This document shows, piece after piece, positions 22,397-30,526 of a stretch of 46,531 nt of DNA. Position numbers and translations under genes: made by a program. The notes under the pieces are model-generated. The model was not told the origin of the DNA and made no database searches. It saw only the letters and a program-made list of their open reading frames with translations. The DNA lies in contig CAKQDN010000012.1 in the NCBI GenBank assembly GCA_934229275.1, positions 1 through 46,531 of the forward strand. Direction: 5' to 3'. The stretch comes from an uncultured Clostridia bacterium (lineage in GTDB: Bacteria; Bacillota; Clostridia; Christensenellales; Pumilibacteraceae). The number at the start of each line of letters is the position of its first letter. Position 1 is the first letter of the stretch.

Positions 22397-22401
22397 AGCC
22401 C

Positions 22402-23721
22402 TCACACCTCCTCTTTGCGATTGTTGAACGCGAGTTTTATCGGCGTTCCGGAAAAGTCGAAGGCGCGACGAAGTGCGTTTTCGAGGTATCTTTTGTAAGA
22501 AAAATGCACGAGAGCCGCGTCGTTTACGAAAAATACGAATTTCGGCGGACAAACGTCGGGTTGCGTAGCGTAGTATATTTTCAGTCGTCTTCCCGATCTT
22601 GCCGGCGGTTCGGTAGCCGAAACGGCGTCGCCGATAACGTCGTTCAGAGTACCCGTTGATATTCTTCTAGAAGCGTTTTCGTGGACTTTTTCGGCGAGCG
22701 GAATTATTTTATCCACTCTTAAACCGTTTTTTGCGGAAACGTAAAGCGAAACGTAATAATCCATGAAAGCGAACTGCTTTTTTATCTCGTTTTCGAATTT
22801 ATTGACGGTATAAGCGTCCTTTTCGACGGCGTCCCATTTATTGACTACGATAATTCCGGGTTTGCCTTCTTCGACGACGTAACCGGCTATGCGCACGTCC
22901 TGATCGGATAGCGGAACGGTTGCGTCTATAACGGTTATCACGACGTCCGCACGCGAAATCGCCCACACGGAACGCATAACCGAATAATCTTCGACGGAAT
23001 TATCTTCTATCGAACTTTTTTTTCTCATTCCGGCGGTATCGATGATTACGTATTTTTTACCGTTTATCTCGAACGGCGTATCGACGGCGTCACGCGTGGT
23101 TCCTGCCACGTCGCTGACTATTACGCGTTCTGAGCCGAGAATTTTATTTACAAGGCTGGATTTACCGACGTTGGGACGACCGACGAGCGCGATTTTAAGG
23201 CAACTGTCCTCGTCTTCCGCAACGTTTTTCGGAAAATGTCCGACGACTGCGTCGAGAGCGTCTCCCAGTCCTATTGCCTGCTCGCACGAAATGCCGAACG
23301 GTTCGCCCAGTCCGAGTCCGTAGAAATCATACAACTCTTCGGGCTTGTAATTATCCATTTTGTTGACTATGAGGACGACGGGCTTTCGGGACTGCCTGAG
23401 TATTTCGGCAACGTCGTAATCGGAGGAAATCAGTCCGTCTTTCGCGTCGGTCATGAACACGATGACGTCGGCTATTTCCATTGCCAGTTCCGCTTGCTTA
23501 CGGATATGCCTGAACATGACGTCTTCGCTTTTAATTTCGATTCCGCCCGTATCGATCAGAGTAAAAGCACAGCCGCACCATTCGGCGTCTGCGTAGATTC
23601 TGTCGCGCGTTACACCCGGAGTATCCTTTACTATGGATATTCTTTTGCCGCACACTTTATTAAAAAAAGTCGATTTCCCGACGTTTGGTCGTCCGACTAT
23701 TGCTACTATCGGTTTTTTCAT
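22402..23721 (-). CDS. der: Ribosome biogenesis GTPase Der (EngA)
   Basis: 439 residues with two tandem GTPase domains: the first with GRPNVGKST (10-18), DTPGVTRD and NKMD; the second with GRPNVGKSS (~180-188), DTAGMRKKS and NKWD; then a KH-like C-terminal domain. Essential for 50S subunit assembly. The ATG at 23721 has no Shine-Dalgarno and stands six bases after a -10 hexamer, so a leaderless mRNA is predicted. Confidence 0.96.
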   Translation of the reverse strand: MKKPIVAIVGRPNVGKSTFFNKVCGKRISIVKDTPGVTRDRIYADAEWCGCAFTLIDTGGIEIKSEDVMFRHIRKQAELAMEIADVIVFMTDAKDGLISSDYDVAEILRQSRKPVVLIVNKMDNYKPEELYDFYGLGLGEPFGISCEQAIGLGDALDAVVGHFPKNVAEDEDSCLKIALVGRPNVGKSSLVNKILGSERVIVSDVAGTTRDAVDTPFEINGKKYVIIDTAGMRKKSSIEDNSVEDYSVMRSVWAISRADVVITVIDATVPLSDQDVRIAGYVVEEGKPGIIVVNKWDAVEKDAYTVNKFENEIKKQFAFMDYYVSLYVSAKNGLRVDKIIPLAEKVHENASRRISTGTLNDVIGDAVSATEPPARSGRRLKIYYATQPDVCPPKFVFFVNDAALVHFSYKRYLENALRRAFDFSGTPIKLAFNNRKEEV

Positions 23722-23727
23722 AGATTT

Positions 23728-23756
23728 ATTGTAACATAAAATTTCGTTTTTGTCTA
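23728..23756 (-). promoter_or_regulatory. SigA-type promoter of der, placed for a leaderless mRNA
   Basis: Minus strand TAGACA (23751-23756), 17-base spacer, TACAAT (23728-23733), then six bases (AAATCT) and the ATG. Confidence 0.8.
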
Positions 23757-23763
23757 TTGAAAA

Positions 23764-23795
23764 CGCAAAATAAAAGACAAGTTTCCTTGCCTTTT
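23764..23795 (-). terminator. Intrinsic terminator of the nrdR-feoAB-DUF1614 unit
   Basis: Minus-strand arms AAAAGGCAAG and CTTGTCTTTT around loop GAAA, followed by ATTTT. Confidence 0.82.
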
Positions 23796-23820
23796 ACCCG
23801 CTTTTATGCCATTATAAAAC

Positions 23821-24492
23821 TTATTTATTCAAAAAATCGTCAAATTCATCCATATCGGCGTTATCTTCGCCTGCTTCCGCTGCCGAGTGCGACTGCATAC
23901 GTTTAGTCGTTTTACCTTCGTAAGCGACGCTTGCGAGTATAACCGAGAACACGAGCGTAATGACCGAAGCGTCGAAAATCATGCTTCCGCCGAGCGTAAA
24001 CACGGTGCTTATTCCGGTGAAATACACAATGAACTGTCCAATAATATTACCGAGCACGACGCCGCCTACGGAACCTGCCGCAGAAGAAATTCTGCTCTGA
24101 CAGATGGCATACGATACCGCGCCGCCGAGAATACCGATCGTGCAGGACGCCAGTACGCTCATCCAGACGGACGAAAGCGGCATCCATACCGTAACCGCAA
24201 CGGTTATTGCGGCAGTTGCCAGCATCGCCGTCGCCGTGCGAAGAAAAGTCATTCCGAAGCCAGCAAACACCGTAAGCACAACCGACAGCACGAGCGGCAC
24301 GATAAAGCCGCCGATTCCGAGAGCGAACGCCGATCCGAAATAGATCATGGGTATAACTCCGCCCACTATATACGCTATCACGAATACGAGCGCAATCCAG
24401 GGCTCTATCTTCATGGACTTTACAACGTCGTTCAAAAGTCCGAAAAACATCATTACCGCTATCAAACCGAGCAGTACGTAACCAATTACCAT
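23821..24492 (-). CDS. DUF1614-like membrane protein
   Basis: 223 residues with about seven hydrophobic segments and a soluble acidic C-terminus (DNADMDEFDDFLNK). The middle part (GIGGFIVPLVLSV) and the late block GGSMIFDASVITLVFSVILA resemble the GG-x-IP and GGAGTFD blocks of DUF1614 proteins, which are common in Firmicutes; this is recognition by pattern only. Function unknown. GGAGG stands nine bases before the ATG. It is 79 bases after feoB on the same strand with a terminator behind it, so it may be co-transcribed with feoB. Confidence 0.6.
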   Translation of the reverse strand: MVIGYVLLGLIAVMMFFGLLNDVVKSMKIEPWIALVFVIAYIVGGVIPMIYFGSAFALGIGGFIVPLVLSVVLTVFAGFGMTFLRTATAMLATAAITVAVTVWMPLSSVWMSVLASCTIGILGGAVSYAICQSRISSAAGSVGGVVLGNIIGQFIVYFTGISTVFTLGGSMIFDASVITLVFSVILASVAYEGKTTKRMQSHSAAEAGEDNADMDEFDDFLNK

Positions 24493-24571
24493 TTAAAATT
24501 ACCTCCGACCATATTATTTGCCGCCGAACGGAAATTTATACTCGTCGGAAATTTAATTGACGTTTTTCGGC

Positions 24572-26695
24572 TTATTTGCATTTTCGGACACAATCGGCAC
24601 ATCCTGTCGGACATGCGCAATGCTCGTTTTTGCTTTTAAGCGCGATTATAAACGAAACGAAAACGGCAACCGCGATAAGGCAGACCCCGGTCGCCAATCC
24701 TGCGTTACTTATAAAAAGTATTGCCGTATAACGGACGATCAAAGCGACGGCGTACGACACGACTAATTGTAAAACGACGCCGAACAAAGCCCATTTTACG
24801 CCCGTTTCGCGGATAAGCGCGGAAACGGTTGCAACGCACGGCACATAGAGCAGCGTATACACCATAAAAGTAAGCGCATCTATGGCGGCATACTCCCCCG
24901 TAAACAACGCGGACGCGCCGCCGAGTGATTCGACGACAGAGACGACCGCTTCTTTTGCTACGATTCCGTTCAGAAGCGCAGTGACTGCTTTCCACGAGCC
25001 GAATCCGAGCGGACGAAACAGCGGCGCAATGATTTTTCCGAGCGTCATCATAATGCTGTCGGACTGCGAGCCGTAGCCGCCGGTAAGCGAGAAATTCGAT
25101 AATATCCAGGTTATTACGCTCAGCGCGAAGATGGTCGTTCCGACTTTTACGAGAAAGGTTTTAACGTTAACCAGCAGAATTTGCGCGATGCGTTCGACAG
25201 TCGGGAAGCGATAGGGCGGCATTTCCATTATAAAAGCAGGTTTTCCGCTTTTCAGTTTTTTGGTGCAGAGTTGCATTGTCGCCGCGAGAATTATCGCCAC
25301 CGCCGCGCCGAGAACGTACAGCGCGAATATAACGAGAAAATTACCGTGAGCAAAATACGCAGACGCAATGGTCGTGTATACGGGGAGCCGAGCCGAACAA
25401 CTCATAAACGGCGTTAAAATTGCCGTTTTTTTGCGCATTTTTTCGTCTTCGAGTCCGCGCGAAGTAAGCACAGCAGTCGCCGAGCAGCCGAAACCCATTA
25501 AAAGAGTAAAAACGCTTTTGCCGGACAATCCGATTTTTTCGAACAGCCCGTCGGTCATGAACGCGACGCGAGAAATATATCCGCTGTCCTCCATGACGGC
25601 GAGGAAAAAGAACAAAAGCGCGATTTGCGGCAAAAACACGAGTATTCCGCAAACTCCGCCTATTATGCCGTCGCATATAAGCCCCACTATCCACCCGGGA
25701 CAATTGCGCTCGGTCAAAACGGAAAAAACGGGAACTTTTACACAGTTCTCGATAAAATCGCTTATATATCCGGACAAAAGCGGTCCGACCACTCCGAAGG
25801 TGAGGAAAAATACGAACAAAACCACCGCAAGAAAAAACGGCAGTGCAAGATATTTATTGAGAGCAAGCGCGTCGCCTGCTTTTTTGATTTTCTCGGAAAC
25901 GTTGCCGTGCATTCTATGCTTAATGTCAGACAAAGGTTCGAATATTCCATCCGTGATTTTATCGATGTATTCGTACCTTGCCGAAACGAGCGCTCCGTGC
26001 AGATCACCCATCTTTGCGATTTCCGATTTCTGTCCGCTTGAGAGCGCGAGTTTTTTTATTATATACTCGTCATGCTCCATAACTTTGACGCAAGCGTAAA
26101 GCACGCCTATATCTGCCTTTTCGGCGTTTTTACCGATTATCCGAGCCAGCCTGTCAATCGGGAGCGAATTCAGGTATCCGAGCGGATTTTTTTCTTGTAT
26201 TTTATTTTCGGGTGCGCACGCAGAAAGCACTTCGAACGCGCTTTTTCCTCTTTTCGCGCTTATCGATACAACCGGGACTTTCAAACGCTCGGACAGAAGT
26301 TTTTCGTTGAGTTTCAGTCCTCTCGCGTTTAATTCGTCGGTCATGTTTGCCGCAAGCACCACGTTCGCGCCTGCTTCGAGCAATTGAAGCGTCAGGTATA
26401 GATTTCTCGGTAAATTACCCGCATCGCAAACGTTAAGCACCGTAGAGCGTGCGTTTTTCAGTATTGCGTCGCGTGAAATCGCCTCTTCCGGAGAATAGAC
26501 CGTAAGCGAATAAAGTCCAGGAAGATCGACGATTTTCAGGACTTTATCTTTGTATTTAATGTTTTTTGATTTTTCTTCAACAGTCACGCCGTGCCAGTTG
26601 CCGACGTGTTCGCCGGAGCGCGTAATTCTGTTGTATACGCTGGTTTTGCCGACGTTGGGATTGCCGACAAGAAAAATTTCGTCGCTGTTCACCAT
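24572..26695 (-). CDS. feoB: Ferrous iron transporter FeoB
   Basis: 707 residues. The N-terminal G domain has G1 GNPNVGKTS, G2 VGNWHGVTVE, G3 DLPGLYS and G4 NMTDE; a helical regulatory domain and a C-terminal polytopic membrane domain with two inverted Gate motifs follow; the tail is Cys-rich (CACPTGCADCVRKC). It imports Fe(II) under low oxygen. I start at MVNSDEI (26695), where the ATG overlaps the TGA of feoA by seven bases. It fits an anaerobic host. Confidence 0.95.
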   Translation of the reverse strand: MVNSDEIFLVGNPNVGKTSVYNRITRSGEHVGNWHGVTVEEKSKNIKYKDKVLKIVDLPGLYSLTVYSPEEAISRDAILKNARSTVLNVCDAGNLPRNLYLTLQLLEAGANVVLAANMTDELNARGLKLNEKLLSERLKVPVVSISAKRGKSAFEVLSACAPENKIQEKNPLGYLNSLPIDRLARIIGKNAEKADIGVLYACVKVMEHDEYIIKKLALSSGQKSEIAKMGDLHGALVSARYEYIDKITDGIFEPLSDIKHRMHGNVSEKIKKAGDALALNKYLALPFFLAVVLFVFFLTFGVVGPLLSGYISDFIENCVKVPVFSVLTERNCPGWIVGLICDGIIGGVCGILVFLPQIALLFFFLAVMEDSGYISRVAFMTDGLFEKIGLSGKSVFTLLMGFGCSATAVLTSRGLEDEKMRKKTAILTPFMSCSARLPVYTTIASAYFAHGNFLVIFALYVLGAAVAIILAATMQLCTKKLKSGKPAFIMEMPPYRFPTVERIAQILLVNVKTFLVKVGTTIFALSVITWILSNFSLTGGYGSQSDSIMMTLGKIIAPLFRPLGFGSWKAVTALLNGIVAKEAVVSVVESLGGASALFTGEYAAIDALTFMVYTLLYVPCVATVSALIRETGVKWALFGVVLQLVVSYAVALIVRYTAILFISNAGLATGVCLIAVAVFVSFIIALKSKNEHCACPTGCADCVRKCK

Positions 26696-26916
26696 ATCTC
26701 CCCGACGGTAACGTATTTTGCGACGAACGAACGGAGAGCAACGGAACAATTTCGCATATTGACGAGAACGGCACCGTGAAAGGGCGCACGTTTAACCACG
26801 GTTATTACGCTGTTTTCGGCAAAACCCATATCGTAAAGTCTGCGCCTTACGTTTCGGTCGCCGAGGACCGAAGTAATTCTGTAAGATTTACCGGCAATAG
26901 CGTCATCAAGCGTCAT
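26689..26916 (-). CDS. feoA: FeoA-family ferrous iron transport accessory protein
   Basis: 75 residues, SH3-like beta barrel. The pattern RRRLYDMGFAENSVITVVKRAP is the FeoA signature. It works with FeoB, probably by modulating its GTPase part. The start overlaps the stop of nrdR by four bases (ATGA), and feoB starts inside its end. Confidence 0.92.
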   Translation of the reverse strand: MTLDDAIAGKSYRITSVLGDRNVRRRLYDMGFAENSVITVVKRAPFHGAVLVNMRNCSVALRSFVAKYVTVGEIW

Positions 26917-27380
26917 TTTTCGTTTTTAAGCCTCTCCTCGAATTGTTCGATGAACTGCATAAAAGTCGTTACGTCGCGGAATTGGCGATAAACCGACGCA
27001 AAGCGGATATATGCGACCTGATCGAGATTTTTAAGCCCTTCCATCACCATTTCTCCGATGGTAGCCGAAGGAATTTCCTGATCGAGCGTGTTATACGCCT
27101 TTTTCTCGATGTCTGCCACGAGAGCGTCGATGTCGCTCATCGCGACCGGGCGCTTTTCGCAAGACTTGATTATGCCGTTCTTGATTTTGTTCGCGTCAAA
27201 AGGTTCGCGCGTTCCGTCGTTTTTGATGACGAGTATGGGCGTATGCTCCACAACTTCGTATGTCGTGAATCTTTTTCCGCAGTTAAGACATTCGCGTCTG
27301 CGGCGAATCGTACTTCCGTCGGCAGACAGTCTTGAATCGATAACCTTACTTTCGAGAAATCCGCAATACATGCATTTCAT
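26913..27380 (-). CDS. nrdR: Transcriptional repressor NrdR
   Basis: 155 residues, standard. The N-terminal zinc ribbon has Cys3, Cys6 (MKCMYCG) and CLNCGKRF at ~31-38, followed by an ATP-cone (~49-139). It senses ATP/dATP and represses ribonucleotide reductase genes through NrdR boxes. GAGG stands upstream of the ATG and a strong SigA promoter 37 bases further. It heads an nrdR-feoA-feoB operon by overlapping start and stop codons. Confidence 0.96.
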   Translation of the reverse strand: MKCMYCGFLESKVIDSRLSADGSTIRRRRECLNCGKRFTTYEVVEHTPILVIKNDGTREPFDANKIKNGIIKSCEKRPVAMSDIDALVADIEKKAYNTLDQEIPSATIGEMVMEGLKNLDQVAYIRFASVYRQFRDVTTFMQFIEQFEERLKNEK

Positions 27381-27416
27381 GTCGTTTACCTCATCCTATA
27401 GCGCTTCTTTTGTTAC

Positions 27417-27445
27417 ATTATACCACATATTGCGCATAATGTCAA
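27417..27445 (-). promoter_or_regulatory. SigA-type promoter of nrdR-feoAB
   Basis: Minus strand TTGACA (27440-27445), 17-base spacer, TATAAT (27417-27422). The spacer contains CAATATGTGG, which partly resembles one NrdR half box (consensus ACACWATATWT); that match is weak. Confidence 0.9.
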
Positions 27446-27455
27446 GATTATAGCG

Positions 27456-27884
27456 TTAAAAGGCTTTTCCTTTCCAGCGGAACCGACAGTCGAAGAGCAT
27501 ACATTTGTCGCAGCGATGATCGCAATCGGGAGCATCCTCGCATTTAAGGTCTGCTCCGCAAGCGGCAGGCGGCACTTCTTTCGGCTTTTGTTGCGGCTTG
27601 CAGCCCGCTACTTTATTGCCCTCTGGAGTTTCCCGAAGCGTTGCGATATTGACGATTATAACGTCCTCGCCGATAGAATCGATACAGCCGATCGGTATAA
27701 ACACGTCCTGACATTTGGAAAAAACGCCTTTTTTACCGAACGGAGCGATTATACCCACAACCGTTTTAAGATCGCCGGACAGCACCATATCGCATACATG
27801 CCCGAGATTTTTACCGTTTCCGGCATCCACAACGCATTTACTTCTGATTTCCGAATAGGTCAATTCGTTCGTCGTTTTATTCAT
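27456..27884 (-). CDS. YlmC/YmxH-family PRC-barrel sporulation-associated protein
   Basis: 142 residues. The first 80 form the PRC-barrel of the YlmC/YmxH family (LTYSEIRSKCVVDAGNGKNLG, VFIPIGCIDSIGEDVIIV). An unusual Cys-rich tail follows (~95-135) with eight or so Cys, including CDHRCDKCMLFDC, which could bind metal. YlmC/YmxH genes usually lie near sigE-sigG in Clostridia. Start at MNKTTNE, with GAGG six bases upstream. Function unknown beyond the link to sporulation. Confidence 0.75.
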   Translation of the reverse strand: MNKTTNELTYSEIRSKCVVDAGNGKNLGHVCDMVLSGDLKTVVGIIAPFGKKGVFSKCQDVFIPIGCIDSIGEDVIIVNIATLRETPEGNKVAGCKPQQKPKEVPPAACGADLKCEDAPDCDHRCDKCMLFDCRFRWKGKAF

Positions 27885-27995
27885 ATTATACCTCAAAAGA
27901 ATATATGCGCTCCGAAACTATTCGGTGCAAAAAATTTTTTCGGGGCGGTATAATTTTCGTTTTCGGGGTGAGAATAGTTGAGTACGGAGGTAAAA

Positions 27996-28769
27996 ATGTC
28001 GGCAAGAATCAACATCTGCGGAATTGACACTTCCTCTCTTCCCAAACTCAGTCACGACCGGCAAATGGAACTGATGAAAAAAGCGCGCGAAGGCGATAAA
28101 GCCGCCCGCGATCAATTTATTATGGCTAATCTTCGACTGGTTCTAAGCGTAATACAACGGTTTTACGCCAAGAAAAACAACGCCGACGATTTGTTTCAGG
28201 TGGGTACGATCGGACTTATCAAAGCAATGGACAATTTCGATCAGACGCTGTCGCTTAAATTCTCAACCTACGCCGTTCCGATGATTATAGGCGAAATACG
28301 GCGTTACATGCGCGACAGTTCGCCGCTTCGCGTAAGCAGATCGCTGCGCGACACCGCTTATAAAGTCATTTCCGCGCGGCAACAAATGGAAGCGGAAAAC
28401 GGCAAAGAAGCCACGCTTGCGGAAGTCGCCGCTGCAATCGGCATCGAAGAGTCACAGGCAAAAGACGCGCTCGACGCAATAAGCGACCCAGTTTCTCTGT
28501 TCGATCCCGTTTATCACGACGGCAACGAAACCGTTCTCATTATGGAGCAGATAAGCGATAAAAAACAAAACGACGAAAAATGGGTAAACAGCGTCACTCT
28601 GGGCGACGCGATTAAAAGACTCGACGAAAGAGAAAAGCGAATACTTATGATGCGTTTCTATCAGGGGAAAACCCAGGTGGAAGTTTCCGACGAAATAGGC
28701 ATTTCGCAGGCACAAGTATCGAGGCTTGAAAAAAACGCTAAAAAATCGTTAAAAAAATATATAGAATAA
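27996..28769 (+). CDS. sigG: Late forespore sigma factor SigG
   Basis: 257 residues (Bacillus SigG 260). The N-terminal INICGIDTSSLPKLS motif is the SigG-specific anti-sigma (SpoIIAB/Gin) contact region; sigma regions 2 (DDLFQVGTIGLIKAMDNFD), 3 and 4 (TQVEVSDEIGISQAQVSRLEK) follow. It drives late forespore genes. I chose the ATG at 27996, with GGAGG six bases upstream, over an upstream in-frame TTG. It is on the strand opposite to sigE, ftsZ and all neighbours, so the usual spoIIGA-sigE-sigG co-orientation is broken. Confidence 0.95.
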   Translation: MSARINICGIDTSSLPKLSHDRQMELMKKAREGDKAARDQFIMANLRLVLSVIQRFYAKKNNADDLFQVGTIGLIKAMDNFDQTLSLKFSTYAVPMIIGEIRRYMRDSSPLRVSRSLRDTAYKVISARQQMEAENGKEATLAEVAAAIGIEESQAKDALDAISDPVSLFDPVYHDGNETVLIMEQISDKKQNDEKWVNSVTLGDAIKRLDEREKRILMMRFYQGKTQVEVSDEIGISQAQVSRLEKNAKKSLKKYIE

Positions 28770-28774
28770 CATTA

Positions 28775-28819
28775 AGCCGCAAGGTTCCCTTTTTATCGGA
28801 ATCCTGCGGCTATTTTAAT
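28775..28819 (+). terminator. Intrinsic terminator of sigG
   Basis: Arms AGCCGCAAGGTTCC and GGAATCCTGCGGCT (two weak pairs), followed by ATTTTAATATTT. It lies between the convergent sigG and sigE genes. Confidence 0.75.
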
Positions 28820-28863
28820 ATTTATCGTGCGATAGCAAATGCCTTTCCCGAAATTACAAGTCA

Positions 28864-29571
28864 TTATATAGACTTCGAGATTTCTTTTTTAAGTCTGCCG
28901 ATAATCTTTTTCTCCAATCTCGAAATATACGACTGCGAAATGCCGATATAGTCGGCGACCTCTTTCTGCGTTTTTTCTTCCGCGCCGCTCAAACCGAAAC
29001 GCATGCTCATAATATCCCGTTCCCGTTTATCGAGTTTTTCGAGAGCCTGCCACAAAAGTTGCTTTTCAACCGAAGTTTCGAGATTTTTAGAAACCGTATC
29101 GGGATCGGTCCCGAGTACGTCGCTTATCAGAAGTTCGTTGCCTTCGTAATCGACGTTCAACGGCTCATCGAGCGAAACTTCGCTTTTTACGCGCATCATA
29201 CGCCGCAAATACATAAGTATTTCGTTTTCTATGCATCGCGACGCGTACGTTGCGAGTTTTATGTTTTTCTCGGGATCGAAACTTCCCACCGCTTTAATCA
29301 ATCCTATCGTTCCGACCGAAACGAGATCGTCCTGATCGAGCCCGGTGTTATCGAATTTTTTTGCTATATATACAACTAACCTGAGATTGTGAACGATCAG
29401 TTTTTCGCGAATCGCCGTATCGCCTTTTTTCAATTGATCGAGCGCGTTGCGTTCTTCCTCTTCGCCGAGCGGCTCTGGCAGACTTCCCTCTCCCGTAATA
29501 TACCAGACGACGTTCTGCTCGCTTCCGAACAACTTTTTGAACCATGCCTTAATAAGTTCGATTATTTTCAT
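28864..29571 (-). CDS. sigE: Mother-cell sigma factor SigE (pro-SigE)
   Basis: 235 residues. An amphipathic basic pro-sequence (first ~25 residues) precedes the conserved YITGEGSLPEPL junction, where SpoIIGA cleaves; regions 2 (DLVSVGTIGLIKAVGSFDPEKN) and 4 (YIGISQSYISRLEKKI) follow. SigE switches on early mother-cell genes such as spoIVA. The start overlaps the end of spoIIGA by four bases. Confidence 0.96.
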   Translation of the reverse strand: MKIIELIKAWFKKLFGSEQNVVWYITGEGSLPEPLGEEEERNALDQLKKGDTAIREKLIVHNLRLVVYIAKKFDNTGLDQDDLVSVGTIGLIKAVGSFDPEKNIKLATYASRCIENEILMYLRRMMRVKSEVSLDEPLNVDYEGNELLISDVLGTDPDTVSKNLETSVEKQLLWQALEKLDKRERDIMSMRFGLSGAEEKTQKEVADYIGISQSYISRLEKKIIGRLKKEISKSI

Positions 29572-30389
29572 TTTACACCTCCGAATATTGCCGGATGCAC
29601 TATTGCTCCGTACTCGCTCTTACCGCCGAGATCGAAATCGCACAGACCGACCAAAAAATCGCTTTTTGACACAAAAGTGGTTCTTTGACCGACAAATTCT
29701 GCTTTATCGGGTCGATACAGTGCAATCATACGCTCGTTTCCGCCCACTCCGGCAAGCGTCATATACCCCGAAAAACACGTTTTACCCTTTTCTTTTATCG
29801 TTGCAGCGAGTTCTTCCGTACATCGCAGTAACATCACCGGTAACGTCGTTTTCGGGTCGTATAATCTGTTTCCGCTGTCGATTAAGCCTTTCGTTTTTAT
29901 CTGCTTACCGCAAATATCGATAATCACGTCTACCGAATAATCTTCGGCAATTTTTTTGCGTTTAACCGCGACAATGCTTTTGCAAGTTATTTTATAAACC
30001 GCGTAGCCTGCAAATATCGCGACTCCGGGCGAAAAATTTATTCCGCCGCGCAATGCCTGATCGACGTTTCCGCAAACCGAGTACATAAGAAAAAACATAA
30101 TTCCGCCGAACGCAGCGGTTACAAGCAGGAACACAGCCGCAGCAATCGGCTTGTTTTTGCCTGTATAGAGAATGACGCACATAACCGAATATAACGCGAT
30201 TTTCACCGTGACCAACAGAAAATTATTTTCAATCAACGGATAGGCGAGTGCGACCGCCGTTCCGAACATCGCGGCAAAAATGCTTCGCCTTTTTTTAGCG
30301 AAAATTCCGCACAACTTATACGTCACCTGCGAAATCATGTAAGTCAGAGCAAAATTATCCGCTATTACATTTTCTATGTATACCGTCAT
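29568..30389 (-). CDS. spoIIGA: Pro-SigE processing aspartyl protease SpoIIGA
   Basis: 273 residues. Five hydrophobic segments in residues 1-140, then a cytoplasmic aspartyl protease domain with the catalytic motif GLIDSGNRLYDP (Asp171). It cleaves pro-SigE in the mother cell on a signal from SpoIIR. It is upstream of and translationally coupled to sigE, as in Bacillus. The region in front of the ATG has only a poor GTGG; a TATTAT lies nine bases before the ATG but no good -35, so Spo0A-type activation or read-through is possible. Confidence 0.94.
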   Translation of the reverse strand: MTVYIENVIADNFALTYMISQVTYKLCGIFAKKRRSIFAAMFGTAVALAYPLIENNFLLVTVKIALYSVMCVILYTGKNKPIAAAVFLLVTAAFGGIMFFLMYSVCGNVDQALRGGINFSPGVAIFAGYAVYKITCKSIVAVKRKKIAEDYSVDVIIDICGKQIKTKGLIDSGNRLYDPKTTLPVMLLRCTEELAATIKEKGKTCFSGYMTLAGVGGNERMIALYRPDKAEFVGQRTTFVSKSDFLVGLCDFDLGGKSEYGAIVHPAIFGGVK

Positions 30390-30469
30390 TATGCCACAAT
30401 AATAGCCTTCTTTTCGTGCGAAGTTTTTCAGTTTTTACTTTTTGCTTTATTCTTTTTCGGCTGTTTGCT

Positions 30470-30510
30470 GTTTAAAACAAACAACCGCCCGAAACATGGT
30501 TCCGGACGGC
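30470..30510 (-). terminator. Intrinsic terminator of ftsZ
   Basis: Minus-strand arms CCGTCCGGA and TTCGGGCGG (seven good pairs), seven-base loop, followed by TTGTTTGTTTT. Confidence 0.8.
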
Positions 30511-30526
30511 GTAAATTAAAAATTTA

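Noticed and set aside
27900..27995. SigF/SigG-type promoter in front of sigG
   Set aside because: GGTATAAT with an upstream TGCAAA is present, but the match to the GYATA / GGNNANAMTW pattern is poor and a SigA reading is equally good, so I did not list it.
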